From Sphingomonas aurea (GTDB lineage: Bacteria; Pseudomonadota; Alphaproteobacteria; Sphingomonadales; Sphingomonadaceae), in assembly GCF_030678875.1 (NCBI RefSeq), contig NZ_JAUUDS010000007.1:117427-181426 (forward strand): a stretch of DNA of 64,000 nucleotides. Direction: 5' to 3'. Shown in pieces: positions 53,508 to 63,075 of the stretch (position 1 is the first letter of the stretch; each line of letters begins with the position of its first letter). Under the pieces are notes generated by a model that was not told the DNA's origin, ran no database searches, and saw nothing but the letters and a program-made list of their open reading frames with translations. The position numbers and the translations under genes were made by a program.

Positions 53508-55826
53508 TCAGATCGCGTGGCCCTCCGCGTCGCGCAGCACCTCGCGGCGGCCGACATGGTCGGGGCGGCCGACGATGCCGTCCTTCTCCATCTTCTCGAT
53601 CAGGCGCGCGGCGGAGTTGTAGCCGATGCGCAATTGGCGCTGGAGCCAGCTGGTCGACGCCTTCTGGCTCTCGCAGACCAGCTGGATCGCCTGGCGGTAC
53701 TGCTGGTCCTCGGCCGAATCCTCGCCGGTCGGCGCGCCCTCGAGGGCGAAGCTCTCCTCTGGCTCCTCGGTGACCGAGCTGATGTAATCCGGCTGCCCCT
53801 GCGCGCGCCAATGGTCGGCGACGGCGCGAACCTCGTCGTCGCTGGTGAAGGGGCCGTGGACGCGGACGATGCCCTTGCCGCCCGGCATGTAGAGCATGTC
53901 GCCCTTGCCCAGCAGCTGCTCGGCACCCTGTTCGCCCAGGATGGTGCGGCTGTCGATCTTCGAGGTGACGTGGAAGCTGATGCGCGTCGGCAGGTTCGCC
54001 TTGATGACGCCGGTGATGACGTCGACCGAGGGGCGCTGCGTCGCCATGATGAGGTGGATGCCCGCCGCGCGCGCCTTTTGCGCCAGCCGCTGGATCAGGA
54101 ACTCGACCTCCTTGCCGGCGGTCATCATCAGGTCGGCCAGCTCGTCGACGATGACGACGATCTGGGGCAGTGGATCGTATTCGAGCTTCTCCTCCTCGTA
54201 CACCGGCTGGCCGGTGTCGGGATGATAGCCGGTCTGGACCTTGCGGCCGAGCGGCTGGCCCTTCGCCTTCGCCGCCCGCACCTTGTCGTTGAAGCCCGCC
54301 AGGCTGCGCACGCCGACCGAGGACATCTGGCGATAGCGGTCCTCCATCGTCTCGACCGCCCATTTCAGCGCCCGCACCGCCTTGGCCGGATCGGTCACCA
54401 CCGGTGAGAGCAGGTGCGGGATGTCGTCGTACATGCTGAGTTCCAGCATCTTCGGATCGATCATAATCATCCGGCACTGGCTGGGCGTCAGGCGATAGAG
54501 CAGCGACAGGATCATGCAGTTGAGGCCGACCGACTTGCCCGAGCCGGTGGTGCCCGCGACCAGCAGATGCGGCATCGGAGCAAGATCGGTGATGACCGGA
54601 TCGCCCGCGATATTCTTGCCCAGGATGATCGGCAGCTGCGCGGCCTGATCCTCGAAGCTCTGGCTGGCGACCAGTTCATGGAGCGACACCGACTCGCGCC
54701 GCGCATTGGGCAGCTCTATGCCGATGACGTTGCGGCCGGGGATCACCGCGACACGGGCGGAGATGGCGCTCATGTTGCGGGCGATGTCGTCGGCCAGCGC
54801 GATGACGCGGCTTGCCTTGATGCCCGGTGCCGGTTCCAGCTCGTACATGGTGACGACCGGGCCGGGGCGTACCTCGGTGATCGCGCCCTGCACCTTGAAG
54901 TCGTCAAGCACGGTTTCCAGCAGGCGGGCGTTGCGCTCCAGTGCCGCCTTGTCGACCGGCCCGGCGTTCGAAGGCGGCGAGGGAACCAGCAGGTCCAGCC
55001 CGGGCAGCGTGTAATTGTCACGCAGGTCGAGCTGCTGCTGGCGCTTCGGCGCGGCGATCGAGGGTGCGAGCTGCCGGTCGGCGATGACGGGGGCGGGGCG
55101 GGGGTCCGGCTCGGCGACCGCACGCGGTGGCACCGCGCGGCGGGCGAGCTGGAGGGGCTCTTCCTCCTCGTCCTCTTCGTCATCATAATAGCCGTCATCG
55201 TCGCCGGCTTCCGCATCGGCGACGGCGGTCCGGCGCAGGCGCCAGCGGCGCTCACCGAGATCGATGTTGAGCGTCTTGCCCCAGACGATCGCGCCGCCGA
55301 CCGCCGCGATCAGGCCGATCACGCGCCCGCCCCACAGCGCGACCAGCGGTTCGCCGGCCAACCCAAGCAGGCTGCGCACCGCGCCGGCGACGGCCATACC
55401 GATCAGGCCGCCCCAGCCCGCGGGCAGCGCGAGGACCGCAGAGGTCGAGACAAAGGCCAGCGCACTCGCCATCAGCGCCACACCAAGGGCGCCGCCGCCC
55501 AGCATCCGTCCCCAGCGCCCCGCCGGCTGATCGCGCCACAGCCGTGCGCCGATGATCGGCCCGATCGGCAGCAGCAGCGCCACCGCCGGTCCGAACAGCG
55601 TCAGCAGCAGGTCGGCCAGCCACGCGCCCGGAAAGCCGAGCAGGTTCGCGGGGCCTTGTCCCGAGGCGGTGTTGATCGCCGGATCGCCGGGATGATAGCT
55701 GGCGAGTGCGAGGGCCAGCGCCAGCGTGAGGGCGAAGATCCCGACCGCGGCGATCACCGCACCGCTGCGCACCGCGCCCGCCTTCACCGTCTCGCGCCAC
55801 AAGGCAGGCTGCGCCTGGCTCGCCAT
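53508..55826 (-). CDS. ftsK: DNA translocase FtsK
   Basis: Pumps DNA across the closing septum and aids dimer resolution. 772 residues: about four to five N-terminal membrane helices (to about 190), an acidic/Pro linker (DDDGYYDDEEDEEEE), the motor with Walker A GTTGSGKS (K431) and Walker B IVVIVDELADLMM, and a C-terminal gamma winged helix (SWLQRQLRIGYNSAARLIEK, KDGIVGRPDHVGRREVL). The ATG at 55826 starts the family N-terminus; the frame is open far upstream through ubiH antisense and is not coding there. Confidence 0.96.
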   Translation of the reverse strand: MASQAQPALWRETVKAGAVRSGAVIAAVGIFALTLALALALASYHPGDPAINTASGQGPANLLGFPGAWLADLLLTLFGPAVALLLPIGPIIGARLWRDQPAGRWGRMLGGGALGVALMASALAFVSTSAVLALPAGWGGLIGMAVAGAVRSLLGLAGEPLVALWGGRVIGLIAAVGGAIVWGKTLNIDLGERRWRLRRTAVADAEAGDDDGYYDDEEDEEEEPLQLARRAVPPRAVAEPDPRPAPVIADRQLAPSIAAPKRQQQLDLRDNYTLPGLDLLVPSPPSNAGPVDKAALERNARLLETVLDDFKVQGAITEVRPGPVVTMYELEPAPGIKASRVIALADDIARNMSAISARVAVIPGRNVIGIELPNARRESVSLHELVASQSFEDQAAQLPIILGKNIAGDPVITDLAPMPHLLVAGTTGSGKSVGLNCMILSLLYRLTPSQCRMIMIDPKMLELSMYDDIPHLLSPVVTDPAKAVRALKWAVETMEDRYRQMSSVGVRSLAGFNDKVRAAKAKGQPLGRKVQTGYHPDTGQPVYEEEKLEYDPLPQIVVIVDELADLMMTAGKEVEFLIQRLAQKARAAGIHLIMATQRPSVDVITGVIKANLPTRISFHVTSKIDSRTILGEQGAEQLLGKGDMLYMPGGKGIVRVHGPFTSDDEVRAVADHWRAQGQPDYISSVTEEPEESFALEGAPTGEDSAEDQQYRQAIQLVCESQKASTSWLQRQLRIGYNSAARLIEKMEKDGIVGRPDHVGRREVLRDAEGHAI

Positions 55827-55922
55827 GACAAATCCCCGAAATTCCGCTGCGCCCAAAGCATCGGCGTTCTCGTTTAGTACGTCAAGCTTGGCCGCGACCG
55901 GCCGGGCGGGTAGGAAGCCGCC

Positions 55923-57152
55923 ATGAACGGATCTACGCAGAGCGCCGACGTCGTCATCCTGGGCGGCGGCCTGGTCGGCACCACGCTGGCGCTGGCGCTG
56001 GCGGCGCACGGGGTAACCTCGATCGTGATCGACCCGGCCGACCCGGCGGTCACGCTGGCACCCGGCTTCGACGGCCGCGCCTCGGCGATCGCCAGTGCCA
56101 GCGGCCGAATGCTCGACGCGATCGGGCTGGGCGCGGCGCTGGGCGGGCGGGGCTGCGCGATCGAGCGCATTCGGGTCAGCGATGGCCTGCGCCCCGGTGC
56201 GCTCGACTTCACCCCCGATGCCGAGGACGGCCGGCTGGGGACCATGTACGAGAACAAGCTGATCCGTCGCGCCCTGTTCGAGGCGGCGGGCGCGGCGGCG
56301 GCGATCGACCTGCGCATGCAGACCCGCGCCGTCGCGGTCGACCGCGGTGCGGCCGGCGTGACCGCGACGCTGAGTGACGGCACCACCGTGCGTGCTGGCC
56401 TGATGATCGCGGCGGAGGGGCGCAACTCGCCGACGCGCGAGGCGGCGGGGATCAAGGTCGCACGCTGGTCCTACGATCATGCCGCGATCGTCGGCGCGTT
56501 CCACCACCAGCACCCGCACGGCAACGTCGCCTATGAGATCTTCTACCCGGCCGGCCCGTTCGCGCTGCTCCCGCTGCCCGATGACGAGATCGGCCACCGC
56601 TCGGCGATCGTCTGGTCGGTGAGGGGAGAGCACGGGCCAGGACTGGCGAAACTGTCCGACCGCGCCTTCTTGGCAGAGGCCGAGAAGCGGATGGGCGGGT
56701 TCCTGGGCACGCTGTCGGCACCGAGTCCGCGCGCCTCCTATCCGCTCGGGTTCCACCACGCCGCGCGGATCACCGCGCCGCGGCTGGCGCTGGTGGGGGA
56801 CGCGGCACATGGCATCCATCCGATCGCGGGGCAGGGGCTCAACCTGGGTTTTCGCGACGTCGCGACCCTGGCCGAGGTGCTGGTCGAGGGAAAGCGGCTG
56901 GGGCTGGACCTGGGCGACGCGCAGCTGCTGGCGCGGTACGAGCGGTGGCGCGGGCTCGACACGCTGATGGTCGCCGCCGCCACCGACAGCCTGACCCGCC
57001 TGTTCGGGGTGCCGGGCCGCACGGCCAGCGCGGTGCGACGGCTGGGCATCTCCGCGGTCGACGCGCTGGCGCCGCTGAAGGACCGCTTCATGGCCGAAGC
57101 ACGGGGAGAAAGCGGGCAGCTGCCCCGCCTGCTCCAGGGTGTCGCGATCTGA
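55923..57152 (+). CDS. ubiH: UbiH/UbiF-family flavin hydroxylase
   Basis: Hydroxylates the ring of a ubiquinone precursor; membrane-associated FAD monooxygenase. 409 residues with the Rossmann motif VVILGGGLVGTTLALAL (10-26), the middle AEGRNSPTREAAGI (usually DG in place of EG) and the second FAD motif LVGDAAHGIHPIAGQGLNLG near 280. Divergent from ftsK. Which carbon is hydroxylated cannot be told from sequence. Confidence 0.88.
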   Translation: MNGSTQSADVVILGGGLVGTTLALALAAHGVTSIVIDPADPAVTLAPGFDGRASAIASASGRMLDAIGLGAALGGRGCAIERIRVSDGLRPGALDFTPDAEDGRLGTMYENKLIRRALFEAAGAAAAIDLRMQTRAVAVDRGAAGVTATLSDGTTVRAGLMIAAEGRNSPTREAAGIKVARWSYDHAAIVGAFHHQHPHGNVAYEIFYPAGPFALLPLPDDEIGHRSAIVWSVRGEHGPGLAKLSDRAFLAEAEKRMGGFLGTLSAPSPRASYPLGFHHAARITAPRLALVGDAAHGIHPIAGQGLNLGFRDVATLAEVLVEGKRLGLDLGDAQLLARYERWRGLDTLMVAAATDSLTRLFGVPGRTASAVRRLGISAVDALAPLKDRFMAEARGESGQLPRLLQGVAI

Positions 57153-57211
57153 TGCGGCGACCGGCTGATCGGGTTAATAAAACCATCACAGTTTAGTGAG
57201 ATTGCGACGGC

Positions 57212-57556
57212 ATGAGTGACGCCATCAACCAGGATCGAGCCAAGCGCAGCGGGGTCATCATTCGTGCCGACGTCCTGATCGGCGAGCGACGGATGGAGCG
57301 GCGCGTGCGCAACCTGTCGACGACCGGTGCCTGCCTGGATCACGATGGCGAGATGGTAAAGGGTGCGCGCATCCAGCTGGCGATGGGGCGCCTCCACGAT
57401 CTGGACGCGGAGGTGATGTGGGTCACCGACAAGCTGGCCGGCATCCGCTTCGACGAGCCGATCGACACCGACGAGGCACGGGTGCCGCGTGGAGCCGGCA
57501 AGGCACAGACCGGCTGGATGACCGACATCAACAACGCCTATCGCAAGGCGCGGTAG
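57212..57556 (+). CDS. PilZ-domain protein
   Basis: 114 residues, a single PilZ domain that may bind cyclic di-GMP. The second binding motif NLSTTG (N34, S36, G39) fits [DN]xSxxG. The first arginine motif is imperfect: RAKR at 9-12 gives RxxR rather than RxxxR, so binding may be weak. Many such proteins control motility or polysaccharide; the flagellar island is 8 kb away. Confidence 0.83.
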   Translation: MSDAINQDRAKRSGVIIRADVLIGERRMERRVRNLSTTGACLDHDGEMVKGARIQLAMGRLHDLDAEVMWVTDKLAGIRFDEPIDTDEARVPRGAGKAQTGWMTDINNAYRKAR

Positions 57557-57647
57557 GGCAGGCCATCGCTCTCCTCGTTCGGGGAATATTTATAGAGCGC
57601 CATCTTTCGCTGGGTGAGCGGTTCGCATGCGCGCATCGCTGCCGCCC

Positions 57648-57845
57648 TCAACTCTCCAGCCGTCGCGCTTCCTCGACCAGCATCACCGGGATGCCGTCGC
57701 GGATCGGATAGGCGAGGCCGGCGGCGTCGGAGATCAGTTCGCCGGCCACCGGGTCGTAGCGCAGCGGCGTGCGGGTGGCGGGGCAGACCAGCCGTTCGAG
57801 CAGCCAAGGATCGATCATCCCCGGCTCGTTATCGGTCGCGCTCAC
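57648..57845 (-). CDS. Trm112/YcaR-family small protein
   Basis: 65 residues with [20 protein letters not shown] and [20 protein letters not shown], the pattern of the UPF0434/Trm112 family, whose members act as small partners of methyltransferases or other enzymes. Only one of the zinc-type cysteine positions remains, so metal binding is doubtful. Overlaps the LON-domain gene by ATGA. Confidence 0.85.
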   Translation of the reverse strand: MSATDNEPGMIDPWLLERLVCPATRTPLRYDPVAGELISDAAGLAYPIRDGIPVMLVEEARRLES

Positions 57846-58465
57846 TGCAGCGTAACCCGATCGTCGCCGTCGTGGCGGCCGAAGAACTGCATCAGCTGAA
57901 TGGTAAGCTCCGCGCGCGTTTCGATATCGGGCGCTTCCAGCAGCGCCTGTTTGGCGGCGACGTCGAACGGGGCGATCTGGGCGATGCCGTTGACCAGGCT
58001 CTGATCGTCGAGCCGACCGACCGCCTTCCAGTCGACGGCATAGCCCTGTCGCTCGGCGAAGCGCTTTGACTCGATCTCCAGCGACGAGCGGCGGCCGAGC
58101 GACAGCGTCTCGTCCTGCGGTGTCGCGATCAGCTCCGCCTCGATCTGACGAAAGGCGGTGGCGACCTCCAGCTCGCGGACCACGCGGAACAGCGACAGCC
58201 CCTCCAGCACCAGATTGTAGCGTCCATCTTCCAGCGCCTCGACCTCGGCGATGCGGCCGACGCAGCCGACCGAGTAGAGCGGCGGCCGCTCGCTGCGGTC
58301 GGTCGGCTGGGCACCGCTCGGCTGGATCATGCCGATCCGCCGGTCGCGCGCCATCGCATCGGACACCATCGCGCGATAACGCGGCTCGAAGATGTGCAGC
58401 GGCAGGTGCATCGCCGGGAATAGCAATGCCCCCGGCAATGGGAAGATCGACAGGCGGGTCGTCAT
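57842..58465 (-). CDS. LON N-terminal (substrate-binding) domain protein
   Basis: 207 residues consisting of the LON substrate-binding domain alone ([60 protein letters not shown]). It has no ATPase or protease domain, so it is not a protease. Function in this family is unclear. Lies between the Trm112-like and thioredoxin genes as one minus-strand run. Confidence 0.87.
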   Translation of the reverse strand: MTTRLSIFPLPGALLFPAMHLPLHIFEPRYRAMVSDAMARDRRIGMIQPSGAQPTDRSERPPLYSVGCVGRIAEVEALEDGRYNLVLEGLSLFRVVRELEVATAFRQIEAELIATPQDETLSLGRRSSLEIESKRFAERQGYAVDWKAVGRLDDQSLVNGIAQIAPFDVAAKQALLEAPDIETRAELTIQLMQFFGRHDGDDRVTLQ

Positions 58466-58478
58466 CCGAACCGCTCCA

Positions 58479-59387
58479 TTATCCGAACAGGATCGCGGAC
58501 AGCCGCCGCCGCTGGGCGGAAACCCAGGGGTCCATCAGCCCGACCACCTCGAACAGGGTGAGCAGCTGCTGGCGGGCGGCGCCCTCGTTCCACGCGCGGT
58601 CGGCGGCGACGATGTGGAGCAGGTTGTCGGCCGCCCCGTCGCGGTCGCCGGCAGCCGCCTGCGCATTGGCCAGCGCGAAACGGGCTTCGTGGTCGTCGGG
58701 TGCGGCCGCGACCGCGGCGAGCAGCGGCGACAGGTCGTCCATCGCGGGCGCGGCCTGCGCCAGCGCGAGGGCGGCCTTCGCCCGCTCGATCCCGGCATCC
58801 TTCAGGTCGGCCGGCAGCGCCTCGATCGCGGCCTGCGCCTCCCCGGTCTGGCCGGCGGCGACCAGCGCCCGGATATGGCCCGACAGGACGGCGGGGTGAT
58901 CGGGCGCCATCTCGACCAGCTGCGCGAAGATGCCGAGCGCACGCTCGTGATCGCCCTCCGCCAACACCTCCTCGCCCATCGCGATCAGCGGTTCCAGCTC
59001 CGCTTCCTGCGAAGTCGCCTCCGACTGGATCGGCAGCTGGCGGAGCAACTGGTCGAGCATCGTGCGCAGCGCGCTCTCGGTACGGGCCGGGGTCAGGTCG
59101 GCGACCAGCTGGCCCTGGAACATCGCGTAGACGGTCGGGATCGACTTGATCTGGAATTGCGCGGCGATGAACTGGTTCTTATCGGTGTCGACCTTGGCCA
59201 ACACCACGCCCTTGTCGGCATAGGCGGCGGCAACCTTGTCCAGCACCGGTGCCAGCGCCTTGCACGGCCCGCACCACTCCGCCCAGAAATCGATGATGAC
59301 GAGGCTCGTCATCGATGGCTCGACGACGTCGCGGCGGAAGGCGGCGACCGCGTCCTTCTCGGCAGGCGACATTCCCAAGGTGGCCAA
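58479..59387 (-). CDS. Thioredoxin-TPR chaperedoxin (CnoX/YbbN type)
   Basis: 302 residues: an N-terminal thioredoxin domain with an intact C39-G-P-C42 site (WAEWCGPCKALAP) and a C-terminal tetratricopeptide part with repeats rich in Ala (ALGIFAQLVEMAPDHPAVLS; AQAAIEALPADLKDAGIERA). E. coli YbbN/CnoX protects proteins from hypochlorous acid and passes them to GroEL; this architecture matches, and the two cysteines imply it can also be redox-active. Confidence 0.88.
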   Translation of the reverse strand: MATLGMSPAEKDAVAAFRRDVVEPSMTSLVIIDFWAEWCGPCKALAPVLDKVAAAYADKGVVLAKVDTDKNQFIAAQFQIKSIPTVYAMFQGQLVADLTPARTESALRTMLDQLLRQLPIQSEATSQEAELEPLIAMGEEVLAEGDHERALGIFAQLVEMAPDHPAVLSGHIRALVAAGQTGEAQAAIEALPADLKDAGIERAKAALALAQAAPAMDDLSPLLAAVAAAPDDHEARFALANAQAAAGDRDGAADNLLHIVAADRAWNEGAARQQLLTLFEVVGLMDPWVSAQRRRLSAILFG

Positions 59388-59435
59388 GTGCTGCTCCCGT
59401 TTGATGATCGGGGGCTATGTGGGGGGAACGGCCGC

Positions 59436-62400
59436 TCAATGGAAGTCCCGCGATTTCGGCAGGACCCGCACGTCTCGCGGATGGCCGTGGCGGGGCGTGT
59501 TGTGGTGCCGTGCCGCAACGCGCTCGGGGGTCTGTTCCGGTCCGACATTGCGACCCCGCGGATGCTGCGGGTGGAGGAATTCGTCGGCGCGCGACAGGGT
59601 TAAGGTAGGCTGATGGTCCTCAGACAGGCGGCGCAGCTCGTGGGTGCGGTCGTCGACGCGGGCGGTCATCAGGTGGACGACACCCTCCTCGCTGCGCTGG
59701 ATCACGCCGTGCAGCACCATCAGCCGCGACGCCATCACCGCGCGCCGGTTCGCCTCGAAATCGCGCGCCCACATCAACGCGTTGGTGATGCCGGTCTCGT
59801 CCTCGATGGTGACGAAGATGGCATTGCCCTTGCCCGGGCGCTGTCGGACCAGCACCACGCCCGCGACGCTGGCGCGGCGACCGTCCAGCGCCGCGCCGGC
59901 CTCCGCGCTCGATAGCACCCCCTCGCTGCGGAACAGCGGGCGCAGGAAGGTCATCGGATGATCCTTCAGCGACAGGCGCGTCATCTGATAGTCGGCGGCG
60001 ACCTGTTCGCTGAGCGGCATCGGCGGCAGCGCCATGTCGGGCTCACGGCCCAATTCGGGCGCGTCGGCGGCGGCGAACAGCGGCAGCTGCGCGGGTGGGG
60101 TGCGCCGCACCTCCCACCCGGCGGCGCGGCGGTCCTGCCCCAGCGAGCGGCAGGCGTCCGCATCGGCAAGCAGCCGCAGCGCACGCGGGGGCAGGGTCGC
60201 GCGGCGGGCGAGATCCTCGATACCGGCATAGGGCGCGTTCGCGATGATGCGATCGGCCCAGTCCTGACGGAAGCCGTCGACCTGTCGGAAGCCCAGCCGA
60301 ATGCCGAGCGAGCCGTCTTCGACCAGTTCGAGATCATTGTCCCACCCGGACCGGTTCACATCGACCGGCAGCACCGTCACGCCGTGCTCGATCGCGTCGC
60401 GGACCAGCTGGGCGGGCGCGTAGAAGCCCATCGGCTGCGAATTGAGGATCGCACAGCCGAACACCGCCGGGTGGAAGCATTTGATCCAGGACGACACATA
60501 GACCAGCCGCGCGAAGGACAAGGCGTGGCTCTCAGGGAAGCCGTAGCTGCCGAACCCCTCGATCTGCTTGTAGCAGCGCTCGGCGAAGTCCTCCGGATAG
60601 CCCCGGCGGACCATGCCGCCGACCAGCTTGGCGTGAAAATTGTGCATGCCGCCCACATGGCGGAACGTCGCCATGGCGCGGCGCAGCTGGTTTGCCTCCA
60701 TTGGCGTGAAGCCGGCTGCGACGATCGCCAGCTTCATCGCCTGTTCCTGGAACAGCGGGACGCCGTACGTGTCCTTTAGCAGCGTCCGCAATTCATCGGG
60801 CGGGCCGAAGCGCGGGTCGGGAGAGGGAAACTCGACCGGCTCCTTGCCGGCGCGGCGGCGCAGATAGGGGTGGACCATGTCGCCCTCGATCGGGCCGGGC
60901 CGGACGATCGCGACCTGCACGACCAGATCGTAGAGTTCGCGCGGCTTCAGACGCGGCAGCATGTTGATCTGGGCGCGGCTCTCCACCTGGAACACGCCGA
61001 TGCTGTCGCCCTTCTGCAACATGGCATAGACGCGGTCATCCTCTTCGACGGCTACCGCATCCAGCTCGGGGCGGCCCATGTCGTACCGCTCCATCAGGTC
61101 GAACGCCTTGCGGATGCAGGTCAGCATGCCGAGCGCCAGGATATCGACCTTCATCAGGCCCAGGCAGTCGATGTCGTCCTTGTCCCACTCGATGAAGGTC
61201 CGGTTGGCCATCGCGCCGTTGTGGATCGGCACCATCTCGTCGAGCCGACCCTCGGTCAGGACGAAGCCGCCGACATGCTGCGACAGGTGGCGGGGGAATT
61301 GCAGCAGGCGGTTCACCAGCCCGGACAGTCGCGCCATCTCCGGATTGTCCGCGTCGAAGCCGGTGTCGCGGAACCGCTCCTCATCGAACCGGTCGGAGAA
61401 GCTGCCCCACACCGTGCTGGTCAGCCGCTGGGTCACATCCTCGGTCAGACCGAGCGCACGGCCAACCTCGCGCACCGTGCTGCGCGGGCGATAGTGGATG
61501 ACGGTCGCCGCGATCGCCGCCCGGTGGCGGCCGTAACGGGCGTAGATGTGCTGCAACACCTCCTCGCGCCGTTCATGCTCGAAATCGACGTCGATGTCGG
61601 GCGGCTCGTCGCGCTCCTCGGACACGAAGCGGGAAAAGAGCAGGTCGTGCTTCATCGGATCGACCGAGGTGATCTTCAGGAGGAAGCAGACCACCGAGTT
61701 GGCCGCCGAGCCGCGCCCCTGGCACAGGATCGGCGGCTTACACCCGCGCGCAAAGCGGACCACGTCGTGGACGGTCAGGAAGTAATTGGCGTAATTCTGC
61801 CGGGCGATCAGCGTCAGCTCCTCGTGGAGCAGGGCGCGGACACGCTCCGGCACGCGGTCGTCGTAACGGTCGAGCGCGGTCTGCCAGACGAGATGCTCCA
61901 GCCACGCCTGCGCCTCCCAGCCCGCCGGCACCGGCTCGTGCGGATATTCGTAGCGCAGCTGGTCGAGCGAGAAGCCGATCCGGCCCAGCAGTCGCCCGCT
62001 CTCCGCCACCGCGTCCGGCCGGTCGCGGAACAGGCGGGCCATCTCGGCGGCGTCCTTCAGGTGGCGCTCGCCATTGGCGGCGAGCAGACGGCCGGCGTGC
62101 TGCACGGTCACGCCCTCGCGAATGCAGGTGACGATGTCGTGGAGGTCACGATCCTCGGAATAGGCGTAGAGCGCGTCGCAGGTGGCCAGCAGCGGCACCC
62201 CCGCGGCGTCTGCGGTCGCCGCCAGTGCGGCCAGCCGCCGCCGGTCGCGACCGCCGCGCGGCATCGTCACCCCCAGCCACACCGCGTCCGCGTCCAGCCG
62301 CCGTACTGCCGCCAGCGTCGCTGCCAGCCCGGCATCCTCGCGCGGTGGCGGCAGATCGGTGCTGACGACCGGCACATGCGGACGCGCGGTCGAGGCTGGC

Positions 62401-62810
62401 AGCACGACCAGCAGCAGGTCGCGGTGCAGCGCGATCAGGTCGCCCAGCCCCAGGATGCAGCCGCCCTTCTCCGCGCGCCGATTGCCGACCGTCAGCAGCC
62501 GCGTCAGCCGCCCCCAGCCTGTCCGTGTGGACGGATAGGCGACGATGTCGGGCGTGCCGTCGGCGAACACCAGCCGCGCGCCGACCGCCAGCTTGAAGTC
62601 GATCGGCGGCAGGTGGACGCCGAGCTGTCCGGCGCACGCGCGCTTCATTGCGTCGTACGCGCGGACGACGCCGGAAACGGTGTTGCGGTCGGCGATGCCG
62701 ATCCCGGCATGGCCCAGCTCTACCGCACGCGCCACCATGTCGCTGGGCTGGCTGGCACCGTCGAGAAAGGAGAAGCTGGTCGCGGCGACCATCTCGGCGA
62801 ACCCGGTCAT
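59436..62810 (-). CDS. dnaE2: Error-prone DNA polymerase DnaE2
   Basis: Damage-tolerant replicative-type polymerase that works with ImuA/ImuB in SOS mutagenesis. 1124 residues: PHP-type N-terminus (FAEMVAATSFSFLDGASQPS), polymerase core with PDIDVDFEHERREEVLQHIY holding catalytic acidic residues, MKVDILALGMLTCIRKAFDL, and a C-terminal OB/RPA region. The ATG at 62810 begins the family N-terminus; upstream codons in the frame translate the repeat element and are rejected. Confidence 0.95.
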   Translation of the reverse strand: MTGFAEMVAATSFSFLDGASQPSDMVARAVELGHAGIGIADRNTVSGVVRAYDAMKRACAGQLGVHLPPIDFKLAVGARLVFADGTPDIVAYPSTRTGWGRLTRLLTVGNRRAEKGGCILGLGDLIALHRDLLLVVLPASTARPHVPVVSTDLPPPREDAGLAATLAAVRRLDADAVWLGVTMPRGGRDRRRLAALAATADAAGVPLLATCDALYAYSEDRDLHDIVTCIREGVTVQHAGRLLAANGERHLKDAAEMARLFRDRPDAVAESGRLLGRIGFSLDQLRYEYPHEPVPAGWEAQAWLEHLVWQTALDRYDDRVPERVRALLHEELTLIARQNYANYFLTVHDVVRFARGCKPPILCQGRGSAANSVVCFLLKITSVDPMKHDLLFSRFVSEERDEPPDIDVDFEHERREEVLQHIYARYGRHRAAIAATVIHYRPRSTVREVGRALGLTEDVTQRLTSTVWGSFSDRFDEERFRDTGFDADNPEMARLSGLVNRLLQFPRHLSQHVGGFVLTEGRLDEMVPIHNGAMANRTFIEWDKDDIDCLGLMKVDILALGMLTCIRKAFDLMERYDMGRPELDAVAVEEDDRVYAMLQKGDSIGVFQVESRAQINMLPRLKPRELYDLVVQVAIVRPGPIEGDMVHPYLRRRAGKEPVEFPSPDPRFGPPDELRTLLKDTYGVPLFQEQAMKLAIVAAGFTPMEANQLRRAMATFRHVGGMHNFHAKLVGGMVRRGYPEDFAERCYKQIEGFGSYGFPESHALSFARLVYVSSWIKCFHPAVFGCAILNSQPMGFYAPAQLVRDAIEHGVTVLPVDVNRSGWDNDLELVEDGSLGIRLGFRQVDGFRQDWADRIIANAPYAGIEDLARRATLPPRALRLLADADACRSLGQDRRAAGWEVRRTPPAQLPLFAAADAPELGREPDMALPPMPLSEQVAADYQMTRLSLKDHPMTFLRPLFRSEGVLSSAEAGAALDGRRASVAGVVLVRQRPGKGNAIFVTIEDETGITNALMWARDFEANRRAVMASRLMVLHGVIQRSEEGVVHLMTARVDDRTHELRRLSEDHQPTLTLSRADEFLHPQHPRGRNVGPEQTPERVAARHHNTPRHGHPRDVRVLPKSRDFH

Positions 62811-62864
62811 GGCGCGTGGCGCCGATCGGGTTCGTGCAGAGGCGTGCAGGGAAGAAGGATTGAG

Positions 62865-63070
62865 TTCGCGCGAAGCCGCGAAGACGCCAAGAGAAGGTGA
62901 TTCACGCGGAGGCGCGGAGGCGCGGAGAATTTTGCGGGCTCGGCGCCCTCTCGCGTCAGCGAGAACTTCCGGTATCCGGCCGCCGAATGATCCGAGGTTC
63001 GCTGTCGCGAACGGACCCGACCCCAAGCGCGACGTTCCTCCGCGTCTTTGCGTCTTTGCGTGAACCCACC
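62865..63070. repeat. Second copy of the 9-bp-unit inverted repeat, between imuB and dnaE2
   Basis: The left arm at 62901-62927 (begins TTCACGCGGAGGCGCGGAGG) is matched by the complementary right arm at 63038-63064 (ends TCTTTGCGTGAA). The repeat unit and flanks are those of the element at 4984-5150. Between the arms is a separate palindrome GTTC-N8-GAAC (62997-63012). The element fills the 265-bp gap that splits a normally compact operon. Confidence 0.7.
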
Positions 63071-63075
63071 AGACA

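Noticed and set aside
60870..62900. 676-codon plus-strand frame opposite dnaE2
   Set aside because: Shadow frame; dnaE2 on the other strand is complete with polymerase motifs.
62997..63012. GTTC-N8-GAAC as a LexA (SOS) box before dnaE2
   Set aside because: The alphaproteobacterial LexA site is a direct repeat GTTC-N7-GTTC; this palindrome has another form and spacing, and the proper box would be ahead of imuA/imuB outside the window.
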